Source: Pseudodesulfovibrio hydrargyri (GTDB lineage: Bacteria > Desulfobacterota > Desulfovibrionia > Desulfovibrionales > Desulfovibrionaceae). From it: a stretch of DNA of 64,000 nucleotides. The position numbers and the translations under genes are program-made. Under the pieces are notes generated by a model. It was not told the origin of the DNA, made no database searches, and worked only from the letters and a program-made list of their open reading frames with translations. This document shows, piece by piece, positions 57,103 through 64,000 of this stretch (positions within the stretch are counted from its first letter, which is position 1; every line of letters begins with the position of its first letter). The stretch lies in NCBI RefSeq assembly GCF_001874525.1, contig NZ_LKAQ01000004.1, forward strand, positions 982,937 to 1,046,936. Reading direction: 5' to 3'.

Positions 57103-58062
57103 CTAACGGGAACTGCCAAGATAGGCGTTCGATACGTCCCGACGGCCAGGCGAATGCCCCGCCGCCACTTCGATGTTGTCGCGTGCTTCGTCGTCGAGCC
57201 GGGGCCAGTCGTCCCCGGCCGTGGCCTGGGCGGCTTCGTGGAATGCCTGAACGCTATCGTACTGGTTCGGCGGTTCGAAGCCCGTATGGTCCACATACAT
57301 CTGTCGAAAGCGTTCGTGACGCAGGCCATGCAGGGTACCCCCGGCATCCTTGCCCGTCAGGCCGTGCTTTCTGGCTGCATAATCCAGCCGATGCAGCCAT
57401 TCGTCGCCCATGCCTTCGGGCATGAGATTGTTGATGCCCTTTCGGTCGGAAGGGGACACGTATTCTTCGGCCCGCTTAAGGGCCGCTTCCTGTTGCCGGG
57501 ACAAGCCGTACAGGGTTCGGGGCCTGCCGCCCTTGGTCCCATACTGAACGAGAAGGCTATGGTTTTCCCGGTCCCAGTCGTTAGGCAAGTCCAGCTTGGC
57601 TGATTCTTCCCGGCGCAATCCCACGTTGTACATCAGGTCGATCTGCGCCGCCGCCCGACCCGCGTGCGGATACGACTTGTCGTTCCGCATGCGGGTCAGG
57701 GTGCCTTGGAAGACATCCGCGGCGACCGCACGGGACATCGCATTGGCGATGGACCCGCGCTTGACCCCGAAGGTCGCGTTGCTTTCGCTGATCTGATCGT
57801 TTCCGTAAGCGCGGCAGATGTGGCGTGCCGCGGTGAAGACTTCGGCAATCCTGCCGTCGCCCACACCGTCCGCACGCATGGCATCCGCCACGCGCTGGAA
57901 ATGCTTGTTGGATACATTGGTCCACTTTTCAATCCCCATGTTCGCCTGGCGCAAAACATCGACGAAATGGCGGGCAGTCTGGCGGATTCGGTGTTGTTTC
58001 GTTTTTTGCCCGGACAAGGTTGCCCGGTTCACCGCAAACTTAAGGCTGTCGGATTTTCCCAT
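57103..58062 (-). CDS. Tyrosine recombinase (integrase)
   Basis: 319 aa, ATG preceded by GGAGAA. N-terminal SAM-like core-binding half, then the catalytic domain with Arg I in NVGLRREESAKLDLP, the HGLRHERF box (H-x2-R-H), and the nucleophile Tyr in SNAYLGSSR near the end. About 200 bp from the comM junction and oriented toward it, as for most integrative elements, so it is the likely agent of insertion. The length between the two boxes is larger than in XerC. Confidence 0.88.
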   Translation of the reverse strand: MGKSDSLKFAVNRATLSGQKTKQHRIRQTARHFVDVLRQANMGIEKWTNVSNKHFQRVADAMRADGVGDGRIAEVFTAARHICRAYGNDQISESNATFGVKRGSIANAMSRAVAADVFQGTLTRMRNDKSYPHAGRAAAQIDLMYNVGLRREESAKLDLPNDWDRENHSLLVQYGTKGGRPRTLYGLSRQQEAALKRAEEYVSPSDRKGINNLMPEGMGDEWLHRLDYAARKHGLTGKDAGGTLHGLRHERFRQMYVDHTGFEPPNQYDSVQAFHEAAQATAGDDWPRLDDEARDNIEVAAGHSPGRRDVSNAYLGSSR

Positions 58063-58877
58063 TGGAATTCTCCTTCCGTTAAAGGTTCGGGGCAGCGCCC
58101 CGGGGCCAAGCAGATCGGACTTTTCCCGTTATCCGGGAAAGACCTGCCTGTGGCGGTAAACCCGCCACGCATCACCAGCTAAGGGAAGAATGAATGCCCG
58201 TTTCCCATTGGAAGAAGATTCCGGAAGACCCAGTCAATAAGGGGTGCTGCCCCGCAAGCGCGTACGTCTTGCGGACTTAATGGCAGCCGTAGGGGAAGTG
58301 CGGCAATGACAAGCGTAGATACTTGCCATTCCACCATCGGCGGGTGCTGCGTTACAGCCTGCGTGTTTGGATTTGGAAATGGCCGTTTGTTTGGAAAACG
58401 GCGCGTGGATCGTTGAAGCACAAGGCTTCTTCATGCGTCATCAGTTTAGACTTCGTCAAAACTTATGAACGCGCCTGATCGCGTTTTACCTCCTTCTGGT
58501 GACCGATTTATCCTGTGGATATGCCCAACCATATGACGCCCCTCAACCCTCGCGCAAGCTCCGACGGCACGATTTCTTCCCCTCCCGCCGATTATCCGCG
58601 AGCGTGGCGCAAGCAGCCGCCGGGGCAAGGCCAAGCCCTACGGGCGGACGCTTCGCGGTCCGGCCTTGCCCCGACGACTTTACTTGCGTCGTGATTACCG
58701 CAGGCGACGGCGAGAGGGATGGCGGGTTCGACTCCGGCTCAAGGGATATCCTCAGGTCCCTGCTCACGCATCCACCCCAAAAAAGCAACAAATCCCTTGC
58801 TACTGATTATCAACTTATTTATTAACAGCGTTAAGCAACTAGTTGCTTAACGCTGTTAATAAGGTGGTTGATTAACC
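58063..58877. other. Long noncoding region with dyads
   Basis: 815 bp with no supported ORF. Contains CGGGGCAGCGCCCCGG (near 58088), GTGGCGG-TAAA-CCCGCCAC (near 58149), a 12-bp stem CGGGGCAAGGCC / GGCCTTGCCCCG (58621-58632 and 58662-58673) and the 44-bp palindrome at its right end. Could be an element origin, a recombination directionality region or a structured RNA. Confidence 0.5.
58819..58862. promoter_or_regulatory. 44-bp perfect palindrome before XRE gene
   Basis: Perfectly self-complementary from 58819 to 58862, centred on CTAG (58839-58842), arms reading TTATTAACAGCGTTAAGCAA outward to centre. It ends 15 bp before the XRE start and overlaps the expected ribosome/promoter zone, so an autoregulatory operator is the simplest reading. 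Confidence 0.8.
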
Positions 58878-59366
58878 ATGGCCGAAGATGACGACGTTGA
58901 CCTCACCCCTGTGAAGACCCCGGAACAATTGTTGAAAGAAGAAGTCGGGCTTTATCTGAAGATTGTCCGGGAGAATCGGCACAAACCCCTCAGATGGGTC
59001 GCCCAGAAATTGGGGTGCTCCAGCTCGTTCATATCCCAGATCGAAAAGGGGGACGCTTCGATTCCACTGGATCGGGTACTCGACTTCTCCCTTGCCTATG
59101 ATCTTCCTGTTCCGGAGTTCGTTCGAATCGTTCTCGTCACCATGCACAACGACACATATCGGGCGTTGATGAGCATACTGGAGAATGACCCGGAAATGGC
59201 TAATGCCGCCAACAGTTGCCACACGATTGCAAATCCCAAAGAACGAGCCAAGCGTCGCAAAATTCTCAATCCGGGACTGAGCTCAAAATCGCTTGATCGA
59301 ATGCGGGAATTTATCTTGGAGAACCAAAAACCAACATATGGGAAACCGGTGGCAGGTGACTCATGA
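58878..59366 (+). CDS. XRE family transcriptional regulator
   Basis: 162 aa. HTH at residues about 35-75 (RWVAQKLGCSSSFISQIEKG). The C-terminal half is helical with no known domain and a basic patch (KERAKRRK). AAGGTGG precedes the ATG. It overlaps the methyltransferase start by four bases (ATGA), so it acts as a control protein for it, comparable with C-proteins of restriction-modification operons; that role is inference. Confidence 0.85.
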   Translation: MAEDDDVDLTPVKTPEQLLKEEVGLYLKIVRENRHKPLRWVAQKLGCSSSFISQIEKGDASIPLDRVLDFSLAYDLPVPEFVRIVLVTMHNDTYRALMSILENDPEMANAANSCHTIANPKERAKRRKILNPGLSSKSLDRMREFILENQKPTYGKPVAGDS

Positions 59367-60091
59367 TAGATTTACGGAAACAAGACCATCTTGGGGTAAC
59401 CTCTTCGTCTAAGGACGGCGACATTCACAACAAGGACGCGTTCCTTTTTTTGGGGAATTGTCCTGCCCACAGGTACGAGGCCATAATCACCGACCCACCT
59501 TACGAGATCGGTATTGCCGGCAAGGATTGGGATTGCAAAAAGCTACGGATCGACGTTCTGGCCTATCAATTCCATCGCGTTCTGAAACCTGGCGGCAATG
59601 TCTTTGTGTTCTGCTCGGATTTCCAATTCGGCGATTGGTATCGTGAGCTTTCCCGCTATTTTACCAGGTTGCGCAAGTATGCTTGGTGCAAACCGGATTC
59701 GCGAGGCACCAACAAGGGGATGTTCCAGGAAAGCTTCGAACTTGGGCTACATGTGTGCTCAGAAAATGCATACTTCGACATGGAAGACCGCTATAAAAAT
59801 TATGTGGTCGCTGGAAAAACATCAGGGAATGAACGGATGATGCCTGACCCAGACGAGGAATGGTCAACCAAGAAGGGCGAAAAAACCCTTCACCCAACTC
59901 AAAAAAAATTGTCGGTAATTGAGACTCTGGTTACCGCATTGAGCAAAAAGGGCGACACCATTCTTGATCCCTTTGCCGGCACCGGAACGCTTGGGGTCGC
60001 AGCCAAAAATTTGGGCAGAAAATTCGAGATGGTCGAGTACGGCTTCCGAAACCACATTGCGGCATGGGACAGGATTCTAGGGGAAGAGTGA
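59363..60091 (+). CDS. Orphan DNA adenine/cytosine-N4 methyltransferase, beta class
   Basis: 242 aa. Catalytic motif DPPY at residues 44-47 and SAM-binding DPFAGTGTLG near residue 205, the order of beta-class N6-adenine/N4-cytosine enzymes; HPTQKKLSVIETL is the motif X region before it. No restriction endonuclease gene is next to it within the window, so it is either solitary, protecting the element or regulating genes. Target sequence unknown. Confidence 0.9.
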   Translation: MIDLRKQDHLGVTSSSKDGDIHNKDAFLFLGNCPAHRYEAIITDPPYEIGIAGKDWDCKKLRIDVLAYQFHRVLKPGGNVFVFCSDFQFGDWYRELSRYFTRLRKYAWCKPDSRGTNKGMFQESFELGLHVCSENAYFDMEDRYKNYVVAGKTSGNERMMPDPDEEWSTKKGEKTLHPTQKKLSVIETLVTALSKKGDTILDPFAGTGTLGVAAKNLGRKFEMVEYGFRNHIAAWDRILGEE

Positions 60092-60247
60092 GTCCCTTTT
60101 GTCTTTACCCGCAAATGCCAATTCAACGTGCGGCGCAACGTGTCTTAAGAGTCCAGTTTATTTTAAGCAGACTTCAAGGGGTGGCTCCCAGAAAAGCCCT
60201 TGTAGTCTTGTATAATACAAATCGAGAAAACCAGCGGGAGGAGGTCA

Positions 60248-61309
60248 TCAGTCAACGTGAAGCACCACGGCGGAACAATTAAACAATGCCCATGCACAGT
60301 CTCCAACATTTAATTCAAAGGGTGAGCTTGGGGAGGAAGTGACAAGGGCGCATATTTCAGTTGTTTCAGAAATCTTGACGATAAATTCCGTGTTGACCTC
60401 TCCATTGGTTATTCTGGTCACCACTCCCCTGAGTCTGTTTTCCGTGCTGCATTTCGGAGATGCTTCACCGCCATGCAAGATTACCAACGGAGCCTTTACC
60501 TCGGCTGTGATCAATCTGCCTAAGCTCAAGCCAAGCCGCTCCAAACTGTCATTCGTGATTACGGTGATGATGGAGTTTCCTTCTAGGGTTTCCATAACGA
60601 CGCGTGTTTGTATGTCGCCCCTCAATATTTCTGACACTTTTCCAAAAAAACTATTTCGTGCGCTTGTTTTGCGGCCGGATTCCTTTTCCAGAAAACGCTG
60701 AGCAACAGCTTGAATTTCATCCTTGGAGAACGCGACATAGGACGAGGTGAGATTGGGGGTGGAGTGCCCCAGCATCATCTGCACAGCGGGCAAGGGGATG
60801 TTGCTTTGCATCAACTCCACGCCTCTCGCCTTGCGGATGGCTTCCGGACCGCCCAGCCGCTTTGGAAACCCACATTCCAAAGCCCGTTCATAAAATTTGC
60901 GCCGAACAAAACCAGGGTCCAAATCAAGCAGTCTTTCCGACTCCTTGTGAGATTTCAAGGTGTCGATCTTCCCCCTGATCTCGTCGGCAAGAGATTGTGA
61001 AATATGAACTTCCCTCGGTTCCGCATTCTCATTCCCATTCGAACGAAAAATCACCAGATGGCGAGCCCAATCGAGATCGGTATGTATGTTGATCGATAAT
61101 ACTTCGCTCAACTTTGCGCCCGTATACCTGACCAAAAGGAAAATGAGCAAAACGCTTAGTCTGGACAAACGAACATCGTCGCGTTTTGGTTTTTCAGCCC
61201 ATTCCCGGAAAGAATCCTCTAATCGATTAAGTTGGGAGTGACTCAGGCACTCCTCGCCTTCCGCAATAGAGAGAATCCGTCCATCATCACTTCGGTTGAA
61301 ACCTGTCAT
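60248..61309 (-). CDS. tunR: TunR-like tungstate/molybdate-responsive regulator (XerC/D-like domain plus two TOBE domains)
   Basis: 353 aa from ATG 61309 (AAAGG upstream; ATG 61366 has none). Residues about 40-225 look like a tyrosine-recombinase catalytic domain (RYTGAKLSEVLSI, MMLGHSTPNLTSSYVAFS), but Arg I is Lys and the H-x2-R box is EAIRKA, so strand exchange is unlikely. Residues about 230-353 are two Mop/TOBE oxyanion-binding domains (NSFFGKVSEILRGDIQTRVV; NRLRGVVTRITNGEVNTEFI). This fusion is the described TunR family of sulfate reducers, which represses TSUP transporter genes or activates modABC. The divergent neighbour is a TSUP transporter. Confidence 0.88.
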   Translation of the reverse strand: MTGFNRSDDGRILSIAEGEECLSHSQLNRLEDSFREWAEKPKRDDVRLSRLSVLLIFLLVRYTGAKLSEVLSINIHTDLDWARHLVIFRSNGNENAEPREVHISQSLADEIRGKIDTLKSHKESERLLDLDPGFVRRKFYERALECGFPKRLGGPEAIRKARGVELMQSNIPLPAVQMMLGHSTPNLTSSYVAFSKDEIQAVAQRFLEKESGRKTSARNSFFGKVSEILRGDIQTRVVMETLEGNSIITVITNDSLERLGLSLGRLITAEVKAPLVILHGGEASPKCSTENRLRGVVTRITNGEVNTEFIVKISETTEICALVTSSPSSPFELNVGDCAWALFNCSAVVLHVD

Positions 61310-61423
61310 TGCTATGAACCTTTGATTGCTGAGAGTTGCTGCTTGCCCCCGAAAATACCATGTCATCTTGAAGAAAGCCCGGCGATAATCATTCGACCTC
61401 GCTCACATTGGTATTGACTTGTC

Positions 61424-61460
61424 GAAGTTTTACTGTCACGAATATAAATACTTTCGTGAC
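61424..61460 (+). promoter_or_regulatory. TSUP promoter with overlapping TunR-type operator
   Basis: GTCACGAA (61435-61442), 10-nt spacer, TTCGTGAC (61453-61460): perfect 8-bp inverted repeat. A possible promoter is TTGACT (61424-61429), 17-bp gap, AATACT (61447-61452), so the repeat covers the spacer and -10 box as expected for a repressor site. It lies between tunR and the TSUP start. Confidence 0.75.
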
Positions 61461-61497
61461 TGTTGACAAATGTTTTCACAAAAAGGCGGTCGATTCC

Positions 61498-62439
61498 ATG
61501 TATTTCCAAACTGCTGATATCGAAGTCGCGCTCTGGATTCCACCTTTTGTGGCGTTCGTCATTTCTTTTTTCACCTCAATGGGCGGCGTTTCCGGTGCCT
61601 TTCTGCTCTTGCCGTTTCAGATGTCCTTCATCGGGTATACGAATCCATCGGTCAGCGCCACCAACCAGGTGTTCAATGTCGTTGCCATCCCAAGCGGAGT
61701 ATATCGTTACTGGCGCGAGGAACGAATGGTGTGGCCGCTGACGTGGATTGTTGTCTTCGGCACGCTGCCAGGCGTCTTTATCGGCGCCATGGTAAGGGTG
61801 CTCTATTTGCCGGATCCGAAACATTTCAAACTGTTTGCCGCCTGTGTGCTCTTTTATATCGGGTTTAAAATGGTGAGGGACGTGCTGGGGAACTCAAATG
61901 GTGGGAACAAGAAAAAAAGCGAAGCACGCTTTCGGGAAATGGTCAAACGTAATACCAGTCCTGGGGGGGCGGCAGCCTCGCCCGCCACGACAGTCACTTG
62001 TTTCAATCTAAAGCGACTGGGGTTCACGTTCTACGGAGATGCCTATAATGTTTCATTCTGGGGAATTTTGCTTCTCAGTTTCATTGTCGGCATAGTAGGG
62101 GGAATCTACGGGATAGGGGGAGGATCAATAATTGCCCCGTTTTTTATAACTTTTTTCGAACTTCCCGTCTATGTCGTCGCAGGGGCCGCACTGATGGGTA
62201 CTTTTGTCACATCAGTGGCTGGCGTCGTTTTTTATCAGGCCATCGCCCCATTCTATCCGAATCTTTCCGTGGCCCCCGACTGGCTGTTGGGAATTCTTTT
62301 CGGAGTAGGTGGAATGGCGGGAATGTATCTTGGGGCTCGATGTCAAAAGTTTGTGTCAGCCAAGGCCATCAAGTGGATGCTGGCGGGTGTCATGGTGTTT
62401 ACTGCAATCAAATACATCCTTAATTTCTTTGAATATTGA
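61498..62439 (+). CDS. TSUP family (TauE/SafE) anion transporter
   Basis: 313 aa from ATG 61498 (AAGGCGG upstream); the longer frame from 61408 would read through the operator. About eight hydrophobic helices in two TSUP repeats (FFTSMGGVSGAFLLLPFQMS; GGIYGIGGGSIIAPFFITFF). The Gly-rich motifs are family-typical. TSUP proteins move sulfite, sulfonates or related anions; with TunR next to it, molybdate or tungstate export or import of sulfur anions is plausible. Confidence 0.9.
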   Translation: MYFQTADIEVALWIPPFVAFVISFFTSMGGVSGAFLLLPFQMSFIGYTNPSVSATNQVFNVVAIPSGVYRYWREERMVWPLTWIVVFGTLPGVFIGAMVRVLYLPDPKHFKLFAACVLFYIGFKMVRDVLGNSNGGNKKKSEARFREMVKRNTSPGGAAASPATTVTCFNLKRLGFTFYGDAYNVSFWGILLLSFIVGIVGGIYGIGGGSIIAPFFITFFELPVYVVAGAALMGTFVTSVAGVVFYQAIAPFYPNLSVAPDWLLGILFGVGGMAGMYLGARCQKFVSAKAIKWMLAGVMVFTAIKYILNFFEY

Positions 62440-62482
62440 AGAACAGCAGCCGACAATCCGCTCCCCTTCAGGAGGCGATGCT

Positions 62483-62698
62483 ATGTGTACGAAGAGAGAT
62501 ATTGAAGACATTCTCAAGCAAATTGGAGAAAGCCACGATCCCGATCATATTCGGCGACTCCTTGAAGAGATTAATGCATGCAGCAAATGTCCGGAGAATC
62601 TTCAGTACCAGGATGACCAGGATTCAGTTTGCCGTTGTCGTCTAAATTTTCATATTGAACTCAAGAATCACATCTATGCGATTACAAACAAAAAATAG
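62483..62698 (+). CDS. Small Cys-rich hypothetical protein (71 aa)
   Basis: 71 aa from ATG 62483 with AGGAGG 8-9 nt upstream. Soluble, with Cys at 2, in ACSKCPEN (a CxxC) and CRCR, so metal or redox binding is possible. Begins 43 bp after the TSUP gene and ends before a bidirectional terminator, so it is likely its operon partner. Family unknown. Confidence 0.7.
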   Translation: MCTKRDIEDILKQIGESHDPDHIRRLLEEINACSKCPENLQYQDDQDSVCRCRLNFHIELKNHIYAITNKK

Positions 62699-62776
62699 TG
62701 TATCCTTTTTGGCAGAGGGTCTTGCGGTTGCGTGCCCACCTCATTTGCAAATGTGATCGACAATGTTTCTCCGAAG

Positions 62777-62812
62777 ACGTGGAAGGCACCTTTCCCAAGG
62801 TGCCTGCCACGT
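62777..62812. terminator. Bidirectional terminator
   Basis: ACGTGG-A-AGGCACCTT, loop TCCC, AAGGTGCCT-G-CCACGT, between the convergent Cys-rich and DsrE genes. One mismatch in a 16-bp stem. Confidence 0.8.
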
Positions 62813-62817
62813 ATCAT

Positions 62818-63138
62818 CTAGTAGTTGAGAATCCTGTCCGCCTTGATCATTTCCGCATACAGGAATTTCATGCTGGACAACTTGACGTATTCGCTTTCAT
62901 CCACCCCGTGGATGCTCAGGCACTTCCCTCAGGCTACCAGCACGCCCTCGCTCAGGGCGAACATCTTCGCCTGTTCGGCGATCGGGAATGCTTCCGAATC
63001 GCCCGCATACAAATCAACGGCACCGGCGTTCAGGAACAACGTGACGTCCTCGCCCTCGTTCAACAGGAAGTTACCGAAACGGACAGCGTTCCATTTCACT
63101 TCCGGGTCGTTGCTGGAAAGAATGATCAAGACCTGCAT
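62818..63138 (-). CDS. DsrE-family selenoprotein (Sec encoded by in-frame TGA)
   Basis: 106 aa if TGA 62931-62929 is read as Sec at residue 70. ATG 63138 follows AAGGAGCC. The first part (MQVLIILSSNDPEVKWNAVR) and the second part after the TGA (GKCLSIHGVDESEYVKLSSM, ending LYAEMIKADRILNY) both match the DsrE-like fold, in the same frame. Homologues I recall have Cys at this point in an ACGTCL motif; here it becomes A-Sec-GKCL, a UxxC redox pair. A hairpin suited to SECIS lies 14 nt past the TGA. Likely role: sulfur or selenium transfer or persulfide handling. A nonsense mutation is the alternative. Confidence 0.8.
62898..62914 (-). promoter_or_regulatory. Candidate bacterial SECIS hairpin
   Basis: In the mRNA: CAUCCAC-GGG-GUGGAUG, a 7-bp stem whose loop is G-rich, starting 14 nt after the UGA and inside the coding sequence. 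Bacterial SECIS elements sit in this window with a GG/GU-rich apical loop. Confidence 0.6.
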
Positions 63139-63289
63139 AGAGGCTCCTTCTATTTGACATTGCCTAAGCATAGATTATTTCCATGCGAAGTTGAACAAAA
63201 ACCTCGGCAAGGCCATTGTTGGAAATGGGGGACTTTACGCCATTTTTAAATAAGTATATGCATAGACTCTTAAACAGATCGAGGTACGT

Positions 63290-63577
63290 ATGGTCAATTA
63301 TGAGAAACAAGCCAGAATATTCAAAGTCCTCTCGGTCGACACCCGCATCCGGATGCTGGAGTTGCTGAAAGGCGGGCCTTTGTGCGTGAACGCCTTGTCA
63401 AAAAGGTTGGGCATCACTCCGTCGGCTGTGTCCCAGAACCTGCGCATCCTGAGGGATGCGGACCTCGTGGTCGCGGACAAGCAGGGCTATTTCGTGCATT
63501 ACGGGATTAACCGGCAGACCATGACGGAATTGCGGTCCCTCGCGAACGGGGTGTTCAGCATGCCAAATTTGTTGTGA
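63290..63577 (+). CDS. ArsR family transcriptional regulator
   Basis: 95 aa, GAGGT before the ATG. Winged HTH with VLSVDTRIRMLELLKGGPLC and VNALSKRLGITPSAVSQNLR, then wing ADLVVADKQGYFVHYGIN. Lacks the metal-binding CVC motif; Cys at residue ~35 only, so a thiol or persulfide sensor is possible. Divergent from the selenoprotein gene and 208 bp ahead of a TSUP gene; regulation of both is inferred. Confidence 0.88.
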   Translation: MVNYEKQARIFKVLSVDTRIRMLELLKGGPLCVNALSKRLGITPSAVSQNLRILRDADLVVADKQGYFVHYGINRQTMTELRSLANGVFSMPNLL

Positions 63578-63785
63578 AATGGTATGAATAGACAACCTGT
63601 GGAGAAACCCGCAACTCGTGCCGAAAGATTGCCTGGGGAGCAATTCGGTCGGTACGGCAGAAATGCCGAAGCGGTCGCGATGCGACTTTTTCCGATCAAC
63701 AGATTGAAACGGTACACCATCTAGGTGGGCACGAGTCCCCGACCTGCCGCAAACAATCACCTGAACACATCGTCAAGGATCGCAT

Positions 63786-64000
63786 ATGACTGTTCCCGTT
63801 GTCCTGCTTGCGAGCATATTTCTCATCTCACTCCTACTGACCATGGTCGGCCTCGGCGGCGGGCTTGTCTTCTCGCCGCTGTTCGTGCTCCTGGGTATGG
63901 CGAAAGCCCAGGCGGCTGCGGCATCCTTGTTCCTGAACCTCACGGCGGCGGGGTCGGCGGCGTACGCCTATTCGCGAAAGGGGATGGTCGATTTCTCCCT
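63786..64000 (+). CDS. Second TSUP family transporter (truncated by window edge)
   Basis: 71 codons visible from ATG 63786, preceded by AAGGAT. MTVPVVLLASIFLISLLLTM and GLGGGLVFSPLFVLLGMAKA are the first TSUP repeat with its Gly-rich motif. Linked with ArsR and the DsrE selenoprotein, a sulfur-anion or thiosulfate/sulfite transport role is likely. The remainder lies past base 64000. Confidence 0.85.
   Translation, partial: MTVPVVLLASIFLISLLLTMVGLGGGLVFSPLFVLLGMAKAQAAAASLFLNLTAAGSAAYAYSRKGMVDFS

Larger units (their letters stand above)
56906..64000. mobile_element. Left part of a genomic island inserted in comM
   Basis: The comM frame stops abruptly and base composition drops at about 56909. 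The first gene inside is a tyrosine recombinase facing the junction. Cargo continues with XRE/methyltransferase, TunR/TSUP, DsrE-like selenoprotein and ArsR/TSUP genes to the window end. The right boundary and the second half of comM are not in the window, and the direct repeat cannot be determined. Whether the ArsR/TSUP genes belong to the same insertion is uncertain. Confidence 0.65.

Noticed and set aside
58179..58421. 80-aa minus-strand ORF in the island noncoding stretch
   Set aside because: No ribosome site, low-complexity composition and no recognisable feature.
58720..58745. GGGTTCGACTCC as a tRNA or tmRNA T-arm
   Set aside because: No matching acceptor, D-arm or anticodon arm could be built around it.
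60248..61309. Calling this gene a second active integrase of the island
   Set aside because: The catalytic Arg and His-box residues are changed and two TOBE domains follow, which matches the TunR regulator family instead.
62929..63171. DsrE gene as an 80-aa complete gene or a simple nonsense pseudogene
   Set aside because: The frame continues with family-like sequence, the TGA sits at the catalytic Cys position and a hairpin follows, so read-through as selenocysteine fits better; a mutation cannot be fully excluded.

Overview
The window is a high-GC stretch of bacterial chromosome that looks like a sulfate-reducing deltaproteobacterium of the Desulfovibrionaceae (Desulfovibrio/Pseudodesulfovibrio type). 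The evidence is a four-subunit 2-oxoacid:ferredoxin oxidoreductase, rubrerythrin, a DUF39 homocysteine-synthesis protein, a TunR-type tungstate regulator (a family described from sulfate reducers) and a probable selenoprotein. It spans the probable replication origin: dnaA-dnaN-gyrB-gyrA run rightward from 20.9 kb, and parB, parA and two perfect parS sites lie about 12 kb to the left. No rRNA, tRNA or CRISPR array was seen.

Layout. 1-3.2 kb: MATE exporter (cut by the window edge) divergent from a MarR regulator, then a small HTH protein and a hypothetical protein. 3.3-12.8 kb: mostly leftward housekeeping genes (phosphofructokinase, heptose-7-phosphate kinase, parB, parA with parS, nucleotide-sugar epimerase, coaBC, a lipoprotein, a MerR-like protein). 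12.9-16.7 kb: queA and the 2-oxoacid:ferredoxin oxidoreductase operon. 17-19.2 kb: an RHS-repeat gene with a possible immunity gene and a broken second RHS tip. 19.4-33.2 kb: DUF39 gene, origin, dnaA-dnaN-gyrB-gyrA, a TPR lipoprotein, two glycosyltransferases, a histidine phosphatase and fabI. 33.5-39.2 kb: two related small membrane proteins, three paralogous LysR regulators, a possible structured RNA, an EamA transporter and a TetR regulator. 39.3-55.7 kb: ftsEX, rubrerythrin, an aminotransferase, a PheC-like periplasmic protein, a histidine kinase, two chemoreceptors, an ATPase-GNAT fusion, a LysE exporter, a diguanylate cyclase and a GNAT enzyme.

55.8 kb to the right edge: comM is cut after about 350 codons and followed at once by lower-GC DNA carrying a tyrosine recombinase, an XRE regulator overlapping an orphan DNA methyltransferase, a TunR-like regulator divergent from a TSUP anion transporter, a small Cys-rich protein, a DsrE-family gene with an in-frame TGA, an ArsR regulator and the start of a second TSUP transporter. 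I read this as the left part of a genomic island inserted in comM. Its cargo looks like oxyanion and sulfur handling.

The most notable findings are the DsrE-like selenoprotein (Sec at residue 70, a UxxC motif and a hairpin 14 nt after the UGA), the TunR/TSUP pair with a clear inverted-repeat operator, the island in comM with a 44-bp perfect palindrome before its XRE-methyltransferase operon, and a gene-free region near 37.3 kb that can fold into a chain of hairpins ending in a terminator. A family of G-rich hairpin repeats recurs in at least six intergenic gaps, where it probably acts as a terminator.
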